Shown piece by piece: positions 34,865 through 47,620 of a stretch of DNA of 64,000 nucleotides. Position 1 is the stretch's first letter; every line of letters starts with the position of its first letter. The translations under genes and the position numbers were made by a program. The notes under the pieces are model-generated. The model was not told the DNA's origin. It ran no database searches and worked only from the letters and a program-made list of their open reading frames with translations. Source of the DNA: Acheta domesticus (lineage: Eukaryota; Arthropoda; Insecta; Orthoptera; Gryllidae); NCBI GenBank assembly GCA_031308135.1, contig JAHLJT010009355.1, positions 9,349,074 to 9,413,073 of the forward strand. Direction: 5' to 3'.

Positions 34865-35440
34865 GAGGTCTTAGCGGGGACGGTAGGACGCTGAAAAATT
34901 ATGGATTTCAGATTACACATGCAACATAAAACATCGAGGGTCGAAGTTGAGCATTGAGTGTTGGGCGCTCGGGTTGATCAATGAACGTCAGAGGTTAAAT
35001 ATTTAATGCTTTCAGATGAGCGTTGAACGACAGCGTGAGAGAAACGACAGAGCATTTAATGATGAAACAAGTTTTAGAGTTCTCAAACATTGAGCAAATT
35101 AAAGTCAGATCATTAAAAAATATCCCAACATTTCGAAATCCTCGTACACATATGATTATGCAAAACAGCATAATGAGCCTTTCTAAAATTCCGAATGTTC
35201 CCGCAACAACTATTGAAAATGCACTTGTTTATTTTTTCTAGAAATTATTGTCATAATGAGGGTCATTTTATAAAAAATAAGGAAAACAATTACGTTAATC
35301 AAATAGAACACAAACATGAACAATAAAATACTGAATATTTTGGACAGATATGAAGACATGAATAATGCAAACATCACAAGGGAGAGTTTAGTTATTAATC
35401 AGTGTCCGTAAATTTATATTTAGGAAACATTGTAAGTGTT
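34865..35440. other. AT-rich stretch, nothing seen
   Basis: A 72-codon plus frame (35023-35241) has no recognised content. Confidence 0.45.
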
Positions 35441-35521
35441 TATATAATTGTCACCATTCCCGTCACCTTGTTGGAAGCGTATAGCTTCCAACAAGGTGAC
35501 GGGAATGGTGACAATTATATA
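35441..35521. repeat. Perfect 38-bp inverted repeat, 5-nt loop
   Basis: The left arm 35441-35478 and right arm 35484-35521 are exact reverse complements around the loop GTATA. The arm contains GTCACCATTCCCGTCACC. Perfect pairing over 38 bp means either a very recent foldback or selection on a hairpin. A short 5-bp hairpin (GAGCG/CGCTC, 35532-35547) and the tRNA-like structure follow directly. Confidence 0.95.
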
Positions 35522-35557
35522 TACATATAAGGAGCGATAGTGCGCTCGTGAAAACTA

Positions 35558-35658
35558 TTCAAAGGGTTGGTTGACTCGGTAGCTTAGTGGTCAGAGCAGC
35601 TGGGCGTAAACCAGAAGGCCCTGGTTCGAATCCCGGTCGGGCCGACCAATTCTTTGAA
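35558..35658 (+). repeat. tRNA-like structure in an extended hairpin (SINE head or tRNA relic)
   Basis: Perfect polymerase III boxes are present: TAGCTTAGTGG (A box) and GGTTCGAATCC (B box). A cloverleaf can be drawn at 35573-35644 with one mismatch in the acceptor and T stems and one in the anticodon stem. The anticodon position reads GTA (Tyr), but the preceding base is C instead of the invariant T. The ends extend into a further stem, TTCAAAG (35558-35564) with CTTTGAA (35652-35658), which a true tRNA gene would not need. It is probably a SINE head or tRNA-derived relic. Confidence 0.6.
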
Positions 35659-35659
35659 C

Positions 35660-36724
35660 AAATTTAATTATTGCAAGTGTTGGAAACATAATGGAAGTTC
35701 GAGTAGTTTCATGAGGAATAGTTTAGGAATAGATACGCTATAACGTCTAAAAGTTAAGCAAATGCCTTAATGCTAAATTTACGGATTGTAACTGAGGTTT
35801 TCAGAAAGGCATTTATTACACTCGTACTTATAAAAATTAATTCCACCTATTTTCAATTCGCATATATCCGTATATCATGCACTGTGACTTCCAAATGTAA
35901 TTCGAAAGCCAAAATTATTCTGTGAGACACAGGAATTAGTAAAGCCAAGAAAAATACAATTCAGTTTTTCATTGGAGCCATCTCGTTCTCGCATTGCTGA
36001 CATTCGTTGAGGACCTTCGTGCAGGACTTGAGCAGAACCACTGGAACTGCGAGTGGCGGTCGTACACGAAGGTCTTTTTTGGCGCACGCTGTTGTCAAAA
36101 TAGTGCCTCGCGCGTCGCCCTGATGTGCGGCGTTTTTGCGCCGTCCACAGCGCGCTGCCGTGAGGCAGAAACGTCACTGGGACGTGTTCAGATAGGTTTA
36201 GCTATTTGTGCATCTGTGATGGGGTTGCAAAGAGTATAATAATAATTAATTCGTATTTTTCTAACGCGCGGCGCCGGAGTCAAACGGATTTTTGTCTGCT
36301 ACTAATCAGTTTGCATGACATAATACTGAGAAGTTTCCTTCCTTGTTTCTTTCTTTTTTGAGCCATATGCTTTCCTATTTTTCAGGCTCTTCTGATTTCG
36401 TATCACCTGTCTGACTCGCCTATTTCCTAACACATTTCTCGTCATTTTTCAAGTTAATAATCTCTCATTTCGTGCACCTTGCTCGGATCCTGTCAATAAA
36501 TCATTGACTTTTATCTTCACGTTTACATTTCTCCCTATCAATTTGCTAAACAGCGTGAAATATTTTTGTAATTACAGATTCTCGTTCCACTTCCTCCTCA
36601 TTGAGCTCCACTTATTCATGTAACAATTCCTTAGTCCATCCGTTCATTCGTCCGTCCACACGTCCTAGCATTCCTCTTTCCGATTATTTTTCTCCTTCTT
36701 TCCATCCGTCTTTCCCCGGCTGAA
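35660..36724. other. Mixed spacer with small GC patch
   Basis: 36000-36180 is moderately GC-rich with frames on both strands of 81-100 codons and no domain. The rest is AT-rich or TC-rich. Confidence 0.45.
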
Positions 36725-37258
36725 ATTACTCAGTGTTAATATTGCCGTTGATTCTGCAGAAGCTCTAACGGGGAGGTCTTACAGTTCAAGCCCCAATAGT
36801 GGCGAAATGTGTACACAAACTGCGAGTTCATCTGCGTCTGGAGAAAAATTATAGGCCTGTTGTTCTAATCAGTAGTTTTCCGTGCTTTCTCCAATCAGTT
36901 CTAGGTCAATGCGGAAGCAGTACGTCCAACAAACATGCTACGGCCTGCGTGCGACCTTTCCTTCCTCTTCCTTATTCTAGCCTCACCCCTTACTTTGACA
37001 CACTTATTCTTAAAATATCACATATGTCGTACGTGCATGCACTACACCACCACACATGTTGGGATACCAGACGGATGCTTAGAGGTTGTCCCGGCTGTTC
37101 CCCGCTGGAAAAGATACCTGGGGGGAGAAATTCCCCACTAGTCGACATGTAGGACGGCATCGGATCTCATCATCCAGTGGAGAAGGAACAACTCAAAGCT
37201 CCACAGCAAAACAGTCATTACTATGACAGGAGTAATGACCCTAGCAATTGACGTACTA
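36725..37258 (+). repeat. SINE-like dispersed repeat, copy 2 of 3 (family A)
   Basis: Collinear with 39-530 and 50446-50955: 'actcagtgtt' head, 'gggaggtctt', 'gtctggagaaaa', 'ttttccgtgctttctccaat', 'catgcactacaccaccacac', 'gatacctgggg', 'ccccactagtcgacatgtag' and the 'taatgaccctag' tail. This copy is the most diverged in its middle. Confidence 0.65.
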
Positions 37259-37269
37259 CTGGCTTCGCC

Positions 37270-38946
37270 CTTCTGTCCGTCTTTCCCTCCGTCTGCTTTT
37301 CTGATTATTTAACAATGAAACATATGATTAATGGATCAAACACACAACTTTCCTTTTCGAATGATTCGACATACCTACAACTTTCCGTACCTCTGTCATT
37401 CACTCACTCGCTCGTCCTTCCCCTTGCTTCTTCATCCTACTCACCCCGACCCGCGTTCAGACGCCCATTCGTGCTCAGCCCCGTCTCCGGCCCCCACCCC
37501 CCACCCCTCGCGCTCGCCGCCCCCACCCGCGGCCGATGGTCGTCGTGCGCTGTTATTCTTCGTATTAGGGATTACGCAGCAGCTAGAAGAAGACCGAAAG
37601 AGCCCCCGCTCGCATATATGTATTAAAAATTAAGAACAATGGCCTCTGGAAGGTACGCTCGGACATAATATAATTACGCGTTATAAAATGTACAATGCTT
37701 CAAAGACGAACGTATGAGAACATTATTAGTCCTCGTTTCGTATTTCTTTTTCGTTCGCCAGTTAAAACATTTTTGTTGCTAAGCCCTCGTCGGAATACTC
37801 TTCAAGCTCTCCTTCCATCCCCTCCCTTCTTGCCCCGATGTAATTCCCAGAGTTACGGGCAAGCCTTGTTTCAACATCCGTTAAATTTTTCCGAAAAAAA
37901 TAACGTCACATAGACTTAAACCTTATTTAAAATGAATTGAATTTTATAGCGTAATTATACGCAGACTGATTAGTCACAGGTGGCTTTCGCCTGCTTGGGC
38001 TCCCCGCCCCCTTCCTCGCTCCCTCCCTCTCTCCCCTGTCCCCGCCCTTCCTCCTCCCGTTCTCCTTCCTGTAGATTCCCTCCCCTGCTGCCTTTACCTC
38101 ATTCCCTGACTGATGCTGTACCCCTTTCTCTCTCTCTCTCTGTTCTGGTTTCTCATTTCTATTCCCTGCTTCCTTTGGATCGCCCATCACTTCTTCCTCA
38201 TTCTGCTCTCTCTCTCTCTCTCTCAATCAATTCTCCACTTTCCCGTCTCACGTCTCGCCTCCTCTACATTTCCCTCTCTCTTTCTCACTTTCTCTTTTCT
38301 TCCACATCCCTCATTGCCTTCACGTCTCCACTTCTTCTTCTTCCACAACCTTCTACTTCCCAGAATTTTGCTTTCGTCTTCTCCGCAGCCGTAATTGGTT
38401 TCTCATTCATTCAATGTTCCCTTTTCACCTCTTTCTTTCCATTTCCCTCTTCCTAGGCTCTTATTTCACTGCTTGTCACACCTCTAATCACATTTCTTTC
38501 CGAGTACATCACTTCAGTCACTCTCATCACTCCGCTCTTCATCACTTCTCTCTTCTATCACATTTTCATTGCTTCAATCTGCTCGTCTTTATTCACCATT
38601 CTCTCCCGCCTAGATCGTTCACTGCCTTCTACGCAACTTCCCGTCATTCCAGCTCTCCCTCTCGTCGCCTTTTCCATCTCCTCGTGCGCACCTCGCGCTG
38701 CCGTCTCCCCCTCGCTGTCTCCGTGCCCTCGTCTTTCAGTCCGCGCCTCCTGCTACGCCGCCGAGCGCCTCGGGTCCGCAGGCGAGGTTTAAATGAAAAA
38801 TGTGATTTCAAAACGTTATTAGACGGGATTACAAGGAATAAACATCTGCTGCACGATATTAAATTACTAATGAATCGTAAAACGATTATATTTACTTTTG
38901 AATTGCGTTCACTTTGTGGCTTTGGTCGGTTTTCTGTAGAAGCGCG
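37270..38946. other. Pyrimidine-rich stretch with (TC)n runs
   Basis: 37430-37560 is a small C-rich patch. 38121-38225 contains (CT)n runs. Plus-strand frames across 37980-38770 are Ser/Leu/Phe-rich translations of TC-rich DNA. Confidence 0.6.
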
Positions 38947-39518
38947 ACCTCTTACGGAAAATCAAATAAGATATATTTTTTTAAACTTTGTGCTCGCTAA
39001 TATTTCATTAGTTTTACATGATTCGAATTGCAAAAGTAATGAGTTGAATTTTTCATAAACATCACCACAACTTAATACGAACGATTGCAAAACGTTTTTA
39101 TGGGTCTGATGCGATCACCCCCGTTTTATGTTCAAATGTTGTAAAATTAAACCTTTTGTATTCAAATAAAACTTTACTTTTTGAACAGTATTTTTTTTAT
39201 AGAAAGCGGAAAATGATTGTTTTCCTAGTACGGTACCTCTTACGGGAAATCAAATAAGATATATTTTTTTTAAACTTTGTGCTCGCTAATATTTCATTAG
39301 TTTTACATGATTCGAATTGCAAAAGTAATGAGTTAAATTCTTCGTAAACATCACCACAACTTAATACGAACAATTGCAAAACGTTTTTATGGGTCTGATG
39401 CGATCACCCCCCGTTTTATGTTCAAATGTTGTAAAATTAAACCTTTTGTATTCAAATAAAACTGTACTTTTTGAAGTAATTTTTTTTATAGAAAGCGGAA
39501 AATTATGGTTTTCCTAAT
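38947..39518. repeat. 288-bp tandem duplication, two copies
   Basis: The units at 38947-39234 and 39235-39518 are nearly identical, differing by a handful of substitutions and 1-bp indels such as the lengths of T and C runs. Landmarks in both are ACCTCTTACGG, 'gtgctcgctaatatttcatt', 'gggtctgatgcgatcacccc' and 'tagaaagcggaaaat'. Confidence 0.95.
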
Positions 39519-41430
39519 GTTCAAAATACAACCATATTGTACATTTAATGATAGCGTTGAACAAAATGTGAATTTTGTTATGTATTTCCGTATTGCAAAC
39601 GATGTCTTGATTTAGACGAAGTTCTCCTTGCGGATAGCAACAATTAATACTTCTTACTAAACGAATAAAATACATCAGAGTGAAATGATGTGAGCATAAT
39701 ACTGGTGGACTGTATAGATCTTGAATCTACTGTAATAAACCCCGTACAAAATGATCTGTATTCTTCGGAAATGCTTCGTCCTGGAAGAGAATAACTCTTT
39801 CGCTTGTAAGAAGGAACTGGCGATCCAGGAACACTCTCAAAACTACCATTATATCGGTTTTTGCTACACAGTTAATGGTGTCATTAACAATACCTATATT
39901 TATACTTTTTTTTCCAAAGCTACCCACCTGCTCCCGGCGCGTTACACCTGTTTGGAAAACAGCACTCTTCCTTTCTGTTAATGAGTGCGGCGCAGTGCGT
40001 AGACCCGGCTATCCCCACCACGCCCGCTCACTCCTTTAATTTCCCCCACCAGCAAAAAAAACTACTTTTCTTTCACAATTTGATGCTACATAACAATTAT
40101 TATAAATAATTACTTAAACTCTTTACATTTTATCACCTGCCCTGGTGTAGATTAAAAGTGTTTAGCGCGGTAAAAACTCCTAGACGTGGCGCTCTTAGCT
40201 TGTTTTTTGCTCGTAGCCGGGGACGAGCGTTGCTTACAGGGGGCTTATGATAGATGCATCAATTGTTTACTTAGCAGATGGTGCCAACCCATTACGTCGT
40301 CCATTTGGGCATTAAATGGCGTCACCTTTGAGTGGAGTCACAGGAGTCCTGTCTGTTGAAGGCGCCGCCAGTGCATTGAGAGGGGCTGCTCCTTCTTACG
40401 ATTACTCTTTCGACCAGGGTGCTACAGACGACCATTTTCGCTGGGAAGCACAGAGCCCGATCAAGTAGTGGGTCTTCGAATATCGCGAGAGGTCCCACCC
40501 ATGAATTTCCTGTCGCAAATTTTGAGTTTTTTTTAATACCCCCCTCTCCCTCTGTAACGTATCCGTAACGCGCGCCTGAAGTTTCTTACGACATCTCTTC
40601 TATTTCGATCTCTATCTTCAATGGGTTTTTTCTACACCCTCCTCTCCATCCACAAATTTATATCTATTTCCCACCAATTTCTCCGCATGTTTCTACGCCT
40701 CACATTCTCCGCTTTCTTCCTCAATACGATTTCTTGCTACGTGTCATTTCGTCTCATTTCTTAATCTTTGCTCACGATGTCTGTGGAAATTTTCGAAAAG
40801 TCGTCACCGTATTTCAATTTCTTTCTTCCCGCTCGTCGTTGCTGTCAGTTTCAACTCTATTGTTTTGGGTATTATGTAATAAGAAAGTACGCTAAATGTT
40901 GTTATAACTTGGTGCAATTCAAACAAAACTATTTAATGATGCTAAACGAACGAATGTGGTAGAAAATTTTTAAGATTTCTAACTTTAAAGATAGAGATTT
41001 TATGCAATATATTTGGAATTGGAAATCAATTTCTTCTACTGCAAACGAAGAAATAATACATCAGCTGCTGTATTCTGATAAAAATTATTTTAAAAGCTGG
41101 AATTTTTTCTTTCACTTAGCAAATACTTTTGTACCTCAAGCACGTTTCATAATTGATACATCTCTGAAAAATCAGTTCCACAGTCCTTGTAGAATTCTTT
41201 TCTTGCTTCTTAATAAAGAACCGTTACGTCTTTGCTTCTCATTACAAGTATACACGCAAGATCAAAGGCTAAAACATTGTGTATGGTCGCTCGTATTAAG
41301 ATGTAAGTAAGCTCAGACTAGTTGACAAGCGACTTATTCACTATCACTTATACCAGGAATGTTTATTGAAACAACTTGTTCCTTCACTAAAGTAATAAAA
41401 CTCAGCAGTCGCATATTCTGAGTACTATTA
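39519..41430. other. Spacer with a moderately GC-rich unknown segment
   Basis: 40140-40520 is denser in GC than its surroundings and looks like part of an interspersed element, but no ends were found. A 102-codon plus frame at 41002-41310 is unusually long for such AT-rich DNA yet unrecognised. Confidence 0.4.
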
Positions 41431-41849
41431 CACTGAAAAAAAGGATTGCTTGCCGCACATTAAAATTCGGTTCTCCCAACCAAATTTAATAGTAAAATAT
41501 GGCCCAGCTATTTGTGTGGTTGACGCAACCTCGGCGCCATGTGTGAACCTCCGTGGTGCTCTCAACCACCGCTGGGTCTTGTGATTCCCATGCCGACGTA
41601 GGGTCTTGAACCACAAAATGTTTGCAGTGCGTGGTTGACTGTCTCGGAACTTCGGTGGGTGGTTGAACAAACCAAAATTTAGTGCTAGTTCCTAGATAAA
41701 TGTTTACACCAAAAATGGAAAATTTTGCATCAACCCTTGTTTGCATGTATGCTTACCTTCTTTTGTACTCGTACCTGTAGCATTAAATTGTTGGTTATGT
41801 AGTTAAGAAATTATAAAATTTTTCAGAATTGCATAAATTTGTGCGTATG

Positions 41850-44800
41850 CAAGACACTTCAAAACCACAAGTTGAGACAATGTCAAAATTCAAATTTTCA
41901 ATTAAATTCAGTGTAAATTAATTGGATAAATGAATTAAATTTTGTATAATTTTGTAAAATTATGTAACAATGTCTGGAATCAAATTTTATATAAACATGA
42001 TTCTAAAAATTGTTACATTTTAAAAATTCAACTGAAAAAGAAGAAGTCAATTTGAAGAATTTTTTTAACAAAGATTTTTGCAAACTTGACACTAAAAGTA
42101 CTTGCTGAATAGAATTAAGATATATAAAAATTAATTCTGAAATAATTTCATTCATAATATTTTGCCAAATTACTCTTAACATTTAATAGCAACAAGTAAA
42201 CACTCTTAAGATCCCTAACCAACACAAAAAAAATTAAGCAAAACTCAATACAGTATTTGTAAAATTAATTAACCAACTCAAAAATATAGAGTATTTCTTA
42301 GTTCATTTCTTCAGTCCTTTGTTTCACCAAGTCATTTGCAACTTGTGGCACACAACCATCACTTAATAAAAGTTTAAATTTCTTACATTCCATGAAACTA
42401 ATTTATTAGTTTTAACCGTCACATAATCTGTTTTAAGACCAAGTTGCAAATGACTCCACTGAAACAAGGGTCAGAATAAATTAACACACAAACTCAATCA
42501 CATTAAACTGATAACAGTTTTGCAGGCATGAAAATCACAAACAGGAATATGAACAAATGTGAAAGCAATTGAAATAGATATATTTGGGAAATTGATATGA
42601 GAAAAACACTTGATGGATACTTATAAATGCTTCCTTATATTTTAAATAATTATTTACATTATCTTTTATACATTTAAAATGAACATTTCACAGCAACACG
42701 TTTTAGCTAGTAAGTGCCCTAGGCGCCACAAAAAATAAAACTTTACAATGAAGCCAAATACTGAAAAGTAAGATACTAGTTTTGCATCTGAGAACAATGC
42801 AAGTTTTCTTATGTAGTAAAAACCACACAAGAACATTTGGAAACAGCCCATAGCCTTGTATAACACAAAAATTGCATGCAGCGCTTACTCCTTTAGAATA
42901 AGAAATATGATAAAGAGATGAAAATCCATTTTATTTATGCACATTATTAATGTTATTTTATTGAACTTCTAATTAGTACTTGCAGGCCTCTCAGTGTTTA
43001 ATGAGGTTCATTAGTCTAATCAAATAAGTTTCGTTGTCCAAAAATAGTGAGTCAGGAAACAATGTAAACATTGTTTATGAAGAAATAATAATTACAAGAG
43101 GAAATAGCTTTTATAAATGTTTAATAATTAATGTTAAATAATTAATCATGACCATTTCTTTGCATCAATCCCAAACTATAATATGTGTTCCCAAATCACA
43201 AAGTTTTATTAACAAAAGCACAGTGTAATTAAATTTTCACATGAGAGGGCTAGTTCCAATTTCCAAGTCTTCTTTCTAATAAAAATTTAGTAATTGCATA
43301 GTAGATCAATGTTGGACATTAGAATTGCATGTCCCCTGAAACTAGACAAAAATATTTATGATTTTTTCACAATAGAAATCGAAGACAAAATAAATGCCAG
43401 CAGTCTTTAAAAATTGATTGTTCCAAATTGTATATAATACTTTTTATAGAAACAAAATTCTCACCTCTCAGTATGAAGTTAGCATTGTTACATGAGATAC
43501 CAGTTATTACAAAGTTACATTACAAAGTTTGCCAATATAAACATTGTTAATCCCTAGTAATTTCTGAAAGTGACAGTATTCCAAATGTATAAAATAAGAA
43601 CAATCAAAATTGTTCTGTAAATTAAAACTCAAATCCATAGAGTAAAACCATTAAAGAAAGAAAGTTTCATATTTTCTTAGACCAAGGTCAAAATCCAACT
43701 ATGCAATTCTAAATTTTGTTTTCTGAAGTGAGAATAATTGTGTATTTACATACTCATCTAAATAATCATGTACACTAGTAACAAATCGTCAATAAAGATT
43801 GAATTAAAAAATTAAATTAATAATTCAATATTTGTTAAAAAAAGTGAGAATAATGAGGGAACATGATAGCAGTATGAAAATAGTTTTAAAAAGTGTTTCG
43901 CTAAGGGATCTGTACTAGCAAATAATTAAAATATGTAAATAAAACTTAATTGAAAGGATCAGAAATAGTGTATGCATCCCCTGTCTGCACACTCCTAACA
44001 TAAAAACTCAAATTCTACAATGTAGAGTCCATGAAATTTGCATGTCTCTGACAATTGAAACTTTACAATAAAAAAATAAAAACCACACACATTGAGAAAA
44101 ATTTACTTAATACATCTTCCAATTGCTTTTTTTTATATTTTGATGTAAGTTTTCAAATTAAATTGGGTATAACGTTAATTTTTTTTAACTTTAGTGATTT
44201 TTATGTTCTTCCTTAATTTAACAAATATTGTAAACACTAATTTGGCTTCTTCTTCGGAAACTAATTTTGTAGTTTGTTACACTTGATGAGGGAAATAGAA
44301 TCTCAAATGTAAACCCTTCATTGAACAAAATAAAAAAAAAATTTGGATTTTTTAAAATGTGGTTGTCCTACATGAAAAAAGGGACTGAAAAATATTAGAA
44401 AATATAATTTCAATAGTGACAACCAAATCAAAACTTTTCTTTCAACTTTTCAAAAGTTTTCAGTCCTCAAGAAGCGCTATCACACAGTACTGCCTCATAT
44501 TTTGAAAAAAAATTTTTGACATCATGTGTTGGGCACAAATTTGTATTTTAACAAGTTTATCCTAACTACATAAACACAACTAATAGTCCCAAAATTCTGG
44601 AATACACAAAATATGCATTACATAAAATATGCATACATATGCATTTTACATTGCATTACATTCAAGTTTCTGAGAGAGATTGGCATAAAAAACTGTGCAA
44701 TTACATGAGCATTCATAGCTTTACAAATAACAAGTATGTACAGAATGTAGAGATACAATTCTAAACCTGAGATATTGTAAGCCTGTTCGTTGTCATTTTG

Positions 44801-46370
44801 TTTAAAAATTGACTAATTTTGTCTAGGAATGTAAGGTTTGAGAAATTATGCTTTTTAACATGGATTTGTTCAACACTTTTGCTGGGTTTTTTCATTAGCA
44901 CAATGATACAATGACTTTCAACAATATTCTTAAAATTCTTATACTGAAATTGAAAATAAGTTAATTAATTATTTTGGGCGTCAGGTTATACACCTGAAGT
45001 ATTTAAATTATTAATAATTTAAAAATGATGGGGAACGGATGTGACTAAATGTAATTGAATAATTTTTGCCTTGCCACGTGGAACAAGTTTTAGATATAAT
45101 TAGTTTTAATTATAAGATCATCACAATTGGTATGTCGCAGCCTGTGTTCAAATTTTAAAATATATACCTTACTGATATTCAATGAGAAATGAAGCGATTA
45201 TCAAATATCTGATATTACTGATTTGATGCAAGTATGAAAAGAGCAAAAATAAATGCCACAACATTTGAAAACTAGAAATGAACCCTTCCTATAAAGAAGG
45301 ACTTGAGTAATTTATTCTTTTAATATACTATTGAACACTGAAAACCACTTCCCTCTATTCGCAGAGGATGCTATTAATTTATATTTAAAGATGAAAATAA
45401 ACAAATAAAATTAAAATCAATAAGTTAATTGATTAATTTTGATACAAAGAGATGATATGAATTAATGAATTTTTTAAAGAGACAATTACCAACAATGCAT
45501 GGAATCTTCAGAATCACAAGAATACTTTTAACAAATGCTGGACCCCAAAAACAATTCATTCAGTTTACTGACATACCTGCCATCTCGCCAGAGGCTTGTA
45601 GTCAAGCTTCACTTTGTATAATCTTTAAGATTCATAGATACCATTTGAAACCAACAATAAAACAGCATGGACATGGGCAGAATATTAGTTTAGATTTTAC
45701 TTACATATATTTGAATCCTGAAAGATATCATTTTCTCATTTGACAAATATAAATTTAAGCAATAAAATAATACGGAACTCATCTGATTACTCAAAACACT
45801 ACATTAATTTATTAAAGGAAACAGAGAAGGGACAATGGAATTTAATATCTCTGAAGAACATTAGATTGCTTGCAGTTCCACAATTTTCTTCAGTTATAAA
45901 ATAAAATGGTAGCAATTTTCTTAATTAAATTGCTGAACCATAGCAAACATAAATATTTGATGAACTACAAATGCATCAAAACATTCCAGTACATGACAGT
46001 GCAAATAATCAGTTGTCAACTTTTTCACTTATGTACACTACATTTCAATGTGAATGCTGGTATGTAACACAGCACGGAACAAAAGAACACTGCAAGAATT
46101 CAAAAGCACAGCACTACAGGATGTCACCAAAAGCTGACATCAAATAGGGTCTATTGAGGTTTTCATGTCTGTGATGTCCAATTCAAATCACATGCATCTT
46201 AACTTGATTGTTTAAAAACTGCCTTTATTTTACTTATCCTTCAAGAAACACACATTCAATGACATCAAGTTGCACATCATTTGCAGTGCCCATTGTGTAA
46301 ACGTTCTGCATGTGTAGTTTTCTGGTCTTAATCAACAACTTCTCTGACACATTTCAACACTTTTTATAAA
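41850..46370 (-). other. CpG-depleted domain, possible methylated 3' UTR
   Basis: By eye I count only about two dozen CpG in 4.5 kb, several-fold below expectation from base content, while sequence on either side has near-normal CpG. TG and CA are common, as after methyl-C decay. In insects germline methylation concentrates in transcribed gene bodies. On the minus strand the domain begins with a short plausible coding end (46343-46234) and then has only stops, as a long 3' untranslated region would. Gene identity is unknown. Confidence 0.5.
46234..46343 (-). CDS. Possible terminal coding exon
   Basis: After an acceptor-like TGTGTCAG (minus strand), the frame reads KLLIKTRK, then KLHMQNVYTMGTANDVQL, then DVIECVFLEG and a TAA stop at 46234-46236. 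The peptide composition looks protein-like rather than AT-run-like. It lies exactly at the upstream edge of the CpG-depleted domain. The acceptor has a poor pyrimidine tract, and a TGA lies close upstream in frame, so an exon boundary is required. The family is not recognised. Confidence 0.3.
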
Positions 46371-47137
46371 CATATATACTGCGTATTTTCATCAACAACG
46401 AAATACCATGATCAACATAACCAAGTTTCAACAGAATTTTAGAATTCGAAAATTTTCTTCTTATAAAGATTCGGCACAATTGCTAACTACTCTCACAACA
46501 GAATACACTCATTTTCCAAATTAAATACTGGATTCCCCTCCACATACACACACACATCTTCGTGTACCGCCAAACGATAAATCTGCAATGAATCATAAAT
46601 TATACGTTAAAAATACTTGTTACTCGATTAGCGTAATGTGGCCGTAACCTCACATGAAAAATGTTTCACTTACCATTGAGTGACAATGAGCATTCTCTTG
46701 GAATCGATTCAGCAGATATTCATATTAATATTTCGTCTTTAGAAACTTAAGTGAACACTCTCTCCAGAGTCCTTATTAATCACACTCTGAAACTCGTCCG
46801 TATTTCCAGCTGTCAAATTCATCCTCAGGCCGCGCTGGTCTCCCGCCAAAGGTTGGTCAACTCAACCATGTCTGAAGCGTTGAGGAGGCGTTGAGAACCC
46901 CGTGGTTGCGGGAACCAATTAGAACGTTATATGAAGTCAACTGATGGTTATAAGAATCGCTATTTCCCAACCTTCGTCGGTTGGTTAGCTTGACAATCAA
47001 TTACCAGCACGTCATCTATGGCGATTATTGCCATATACTCTCTGATTATTGCCACAATATATAAATCGATCGTCACAACTGGAAGACACTTAACCATGGG
47101 TTTGTGGTTGAGAGTCAATGGCCCTTTTTTTTCAGTG

Positions 47138-47620
47138 TAGTATCCAACGCACGCGGCAGGCGTGCGTCTTCGTAACGGAAACCTGTGGAAGTATCAGCGT
47201 CAAATGAATATAAATGACGTGTTAATTACGTATGTTATTTCATCAACGCGTAAATGTTGCTGTAATCCAGACACCGCACAGACACATCGTTAATAATTAA
47301 TCTATATAAAATACGGTGCACATCGTGCATATTAAATTGCCATTATCTTATTTTATCTCAACTTTCGAAAATGTTTTTTTTTTTCTTGTCGATGCTGATT
47401 TTAATTTATTACTTGAATGAGTGTATGTTATTAGGATAAAGAGCTTATACATTTTAATTAATATTTTATTAAATTCATACTCTATACTTAAAAAGTATTG
47501 GACACTTTCCATGTTTAAGTAATGTCTTGAAAACAATAATGTTATTAAAATTTGTATATGTTTATGCAAGGATCTTGTACAAGCCTCGTGGACATCTTAC
47601 ACCGTCGTCAGATGTTGGCA
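47138..47620. other. AT-rich spacer, nothing seen
   Basis: Only short frames. Confidence 0.5.

Larger units (their letters stand above)
41431..47137. mobile_element. Putative 5.7-kb DNA transposon with CACTG ends
   Basis: The left end reads CACTGAAAAAAAGG (41431 on). The right end, inverted, reads CACTGAAAAAAAAGGG (to 47137). TA dinucleotides flank both. Within about 330 bp of each end the motif GTGGTTGA or its complement occurs repeatedly, and CTCTCAACCAC is shared in inverted position. CACTG ends plus subterminal repeats resemble EnSpm/CACTA elements, though a TA duplication would fit Tc1/mariner-like elements instead. No transposase was found. The interior (41.85-46.37 kb) is compositionally foreign to the ends. 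Alternatively, two related short elements flank host sequence. Confidence 0.5.

Noticed and set aside
35573..35644. Functional tRNA-Tyr (GTA) gene
   Set aside because: Position 33 is C instead of T, stems have mismatches, the usual tRNA-Tyr intron is absent and the flanks form an extra stem; a tRNA-derived relic is likelier.
37980..38790. Ser/Leu/Phe-rich plus-strand frames
   Set aside because: Translation of TC-rich low-complexity DNA.
41002..41310. 102-codon frame in AT-rich DNA
   Set aside because: Unusually long for its base content, but with no recognised motif; about one such frame is expected by chance in a window this size.
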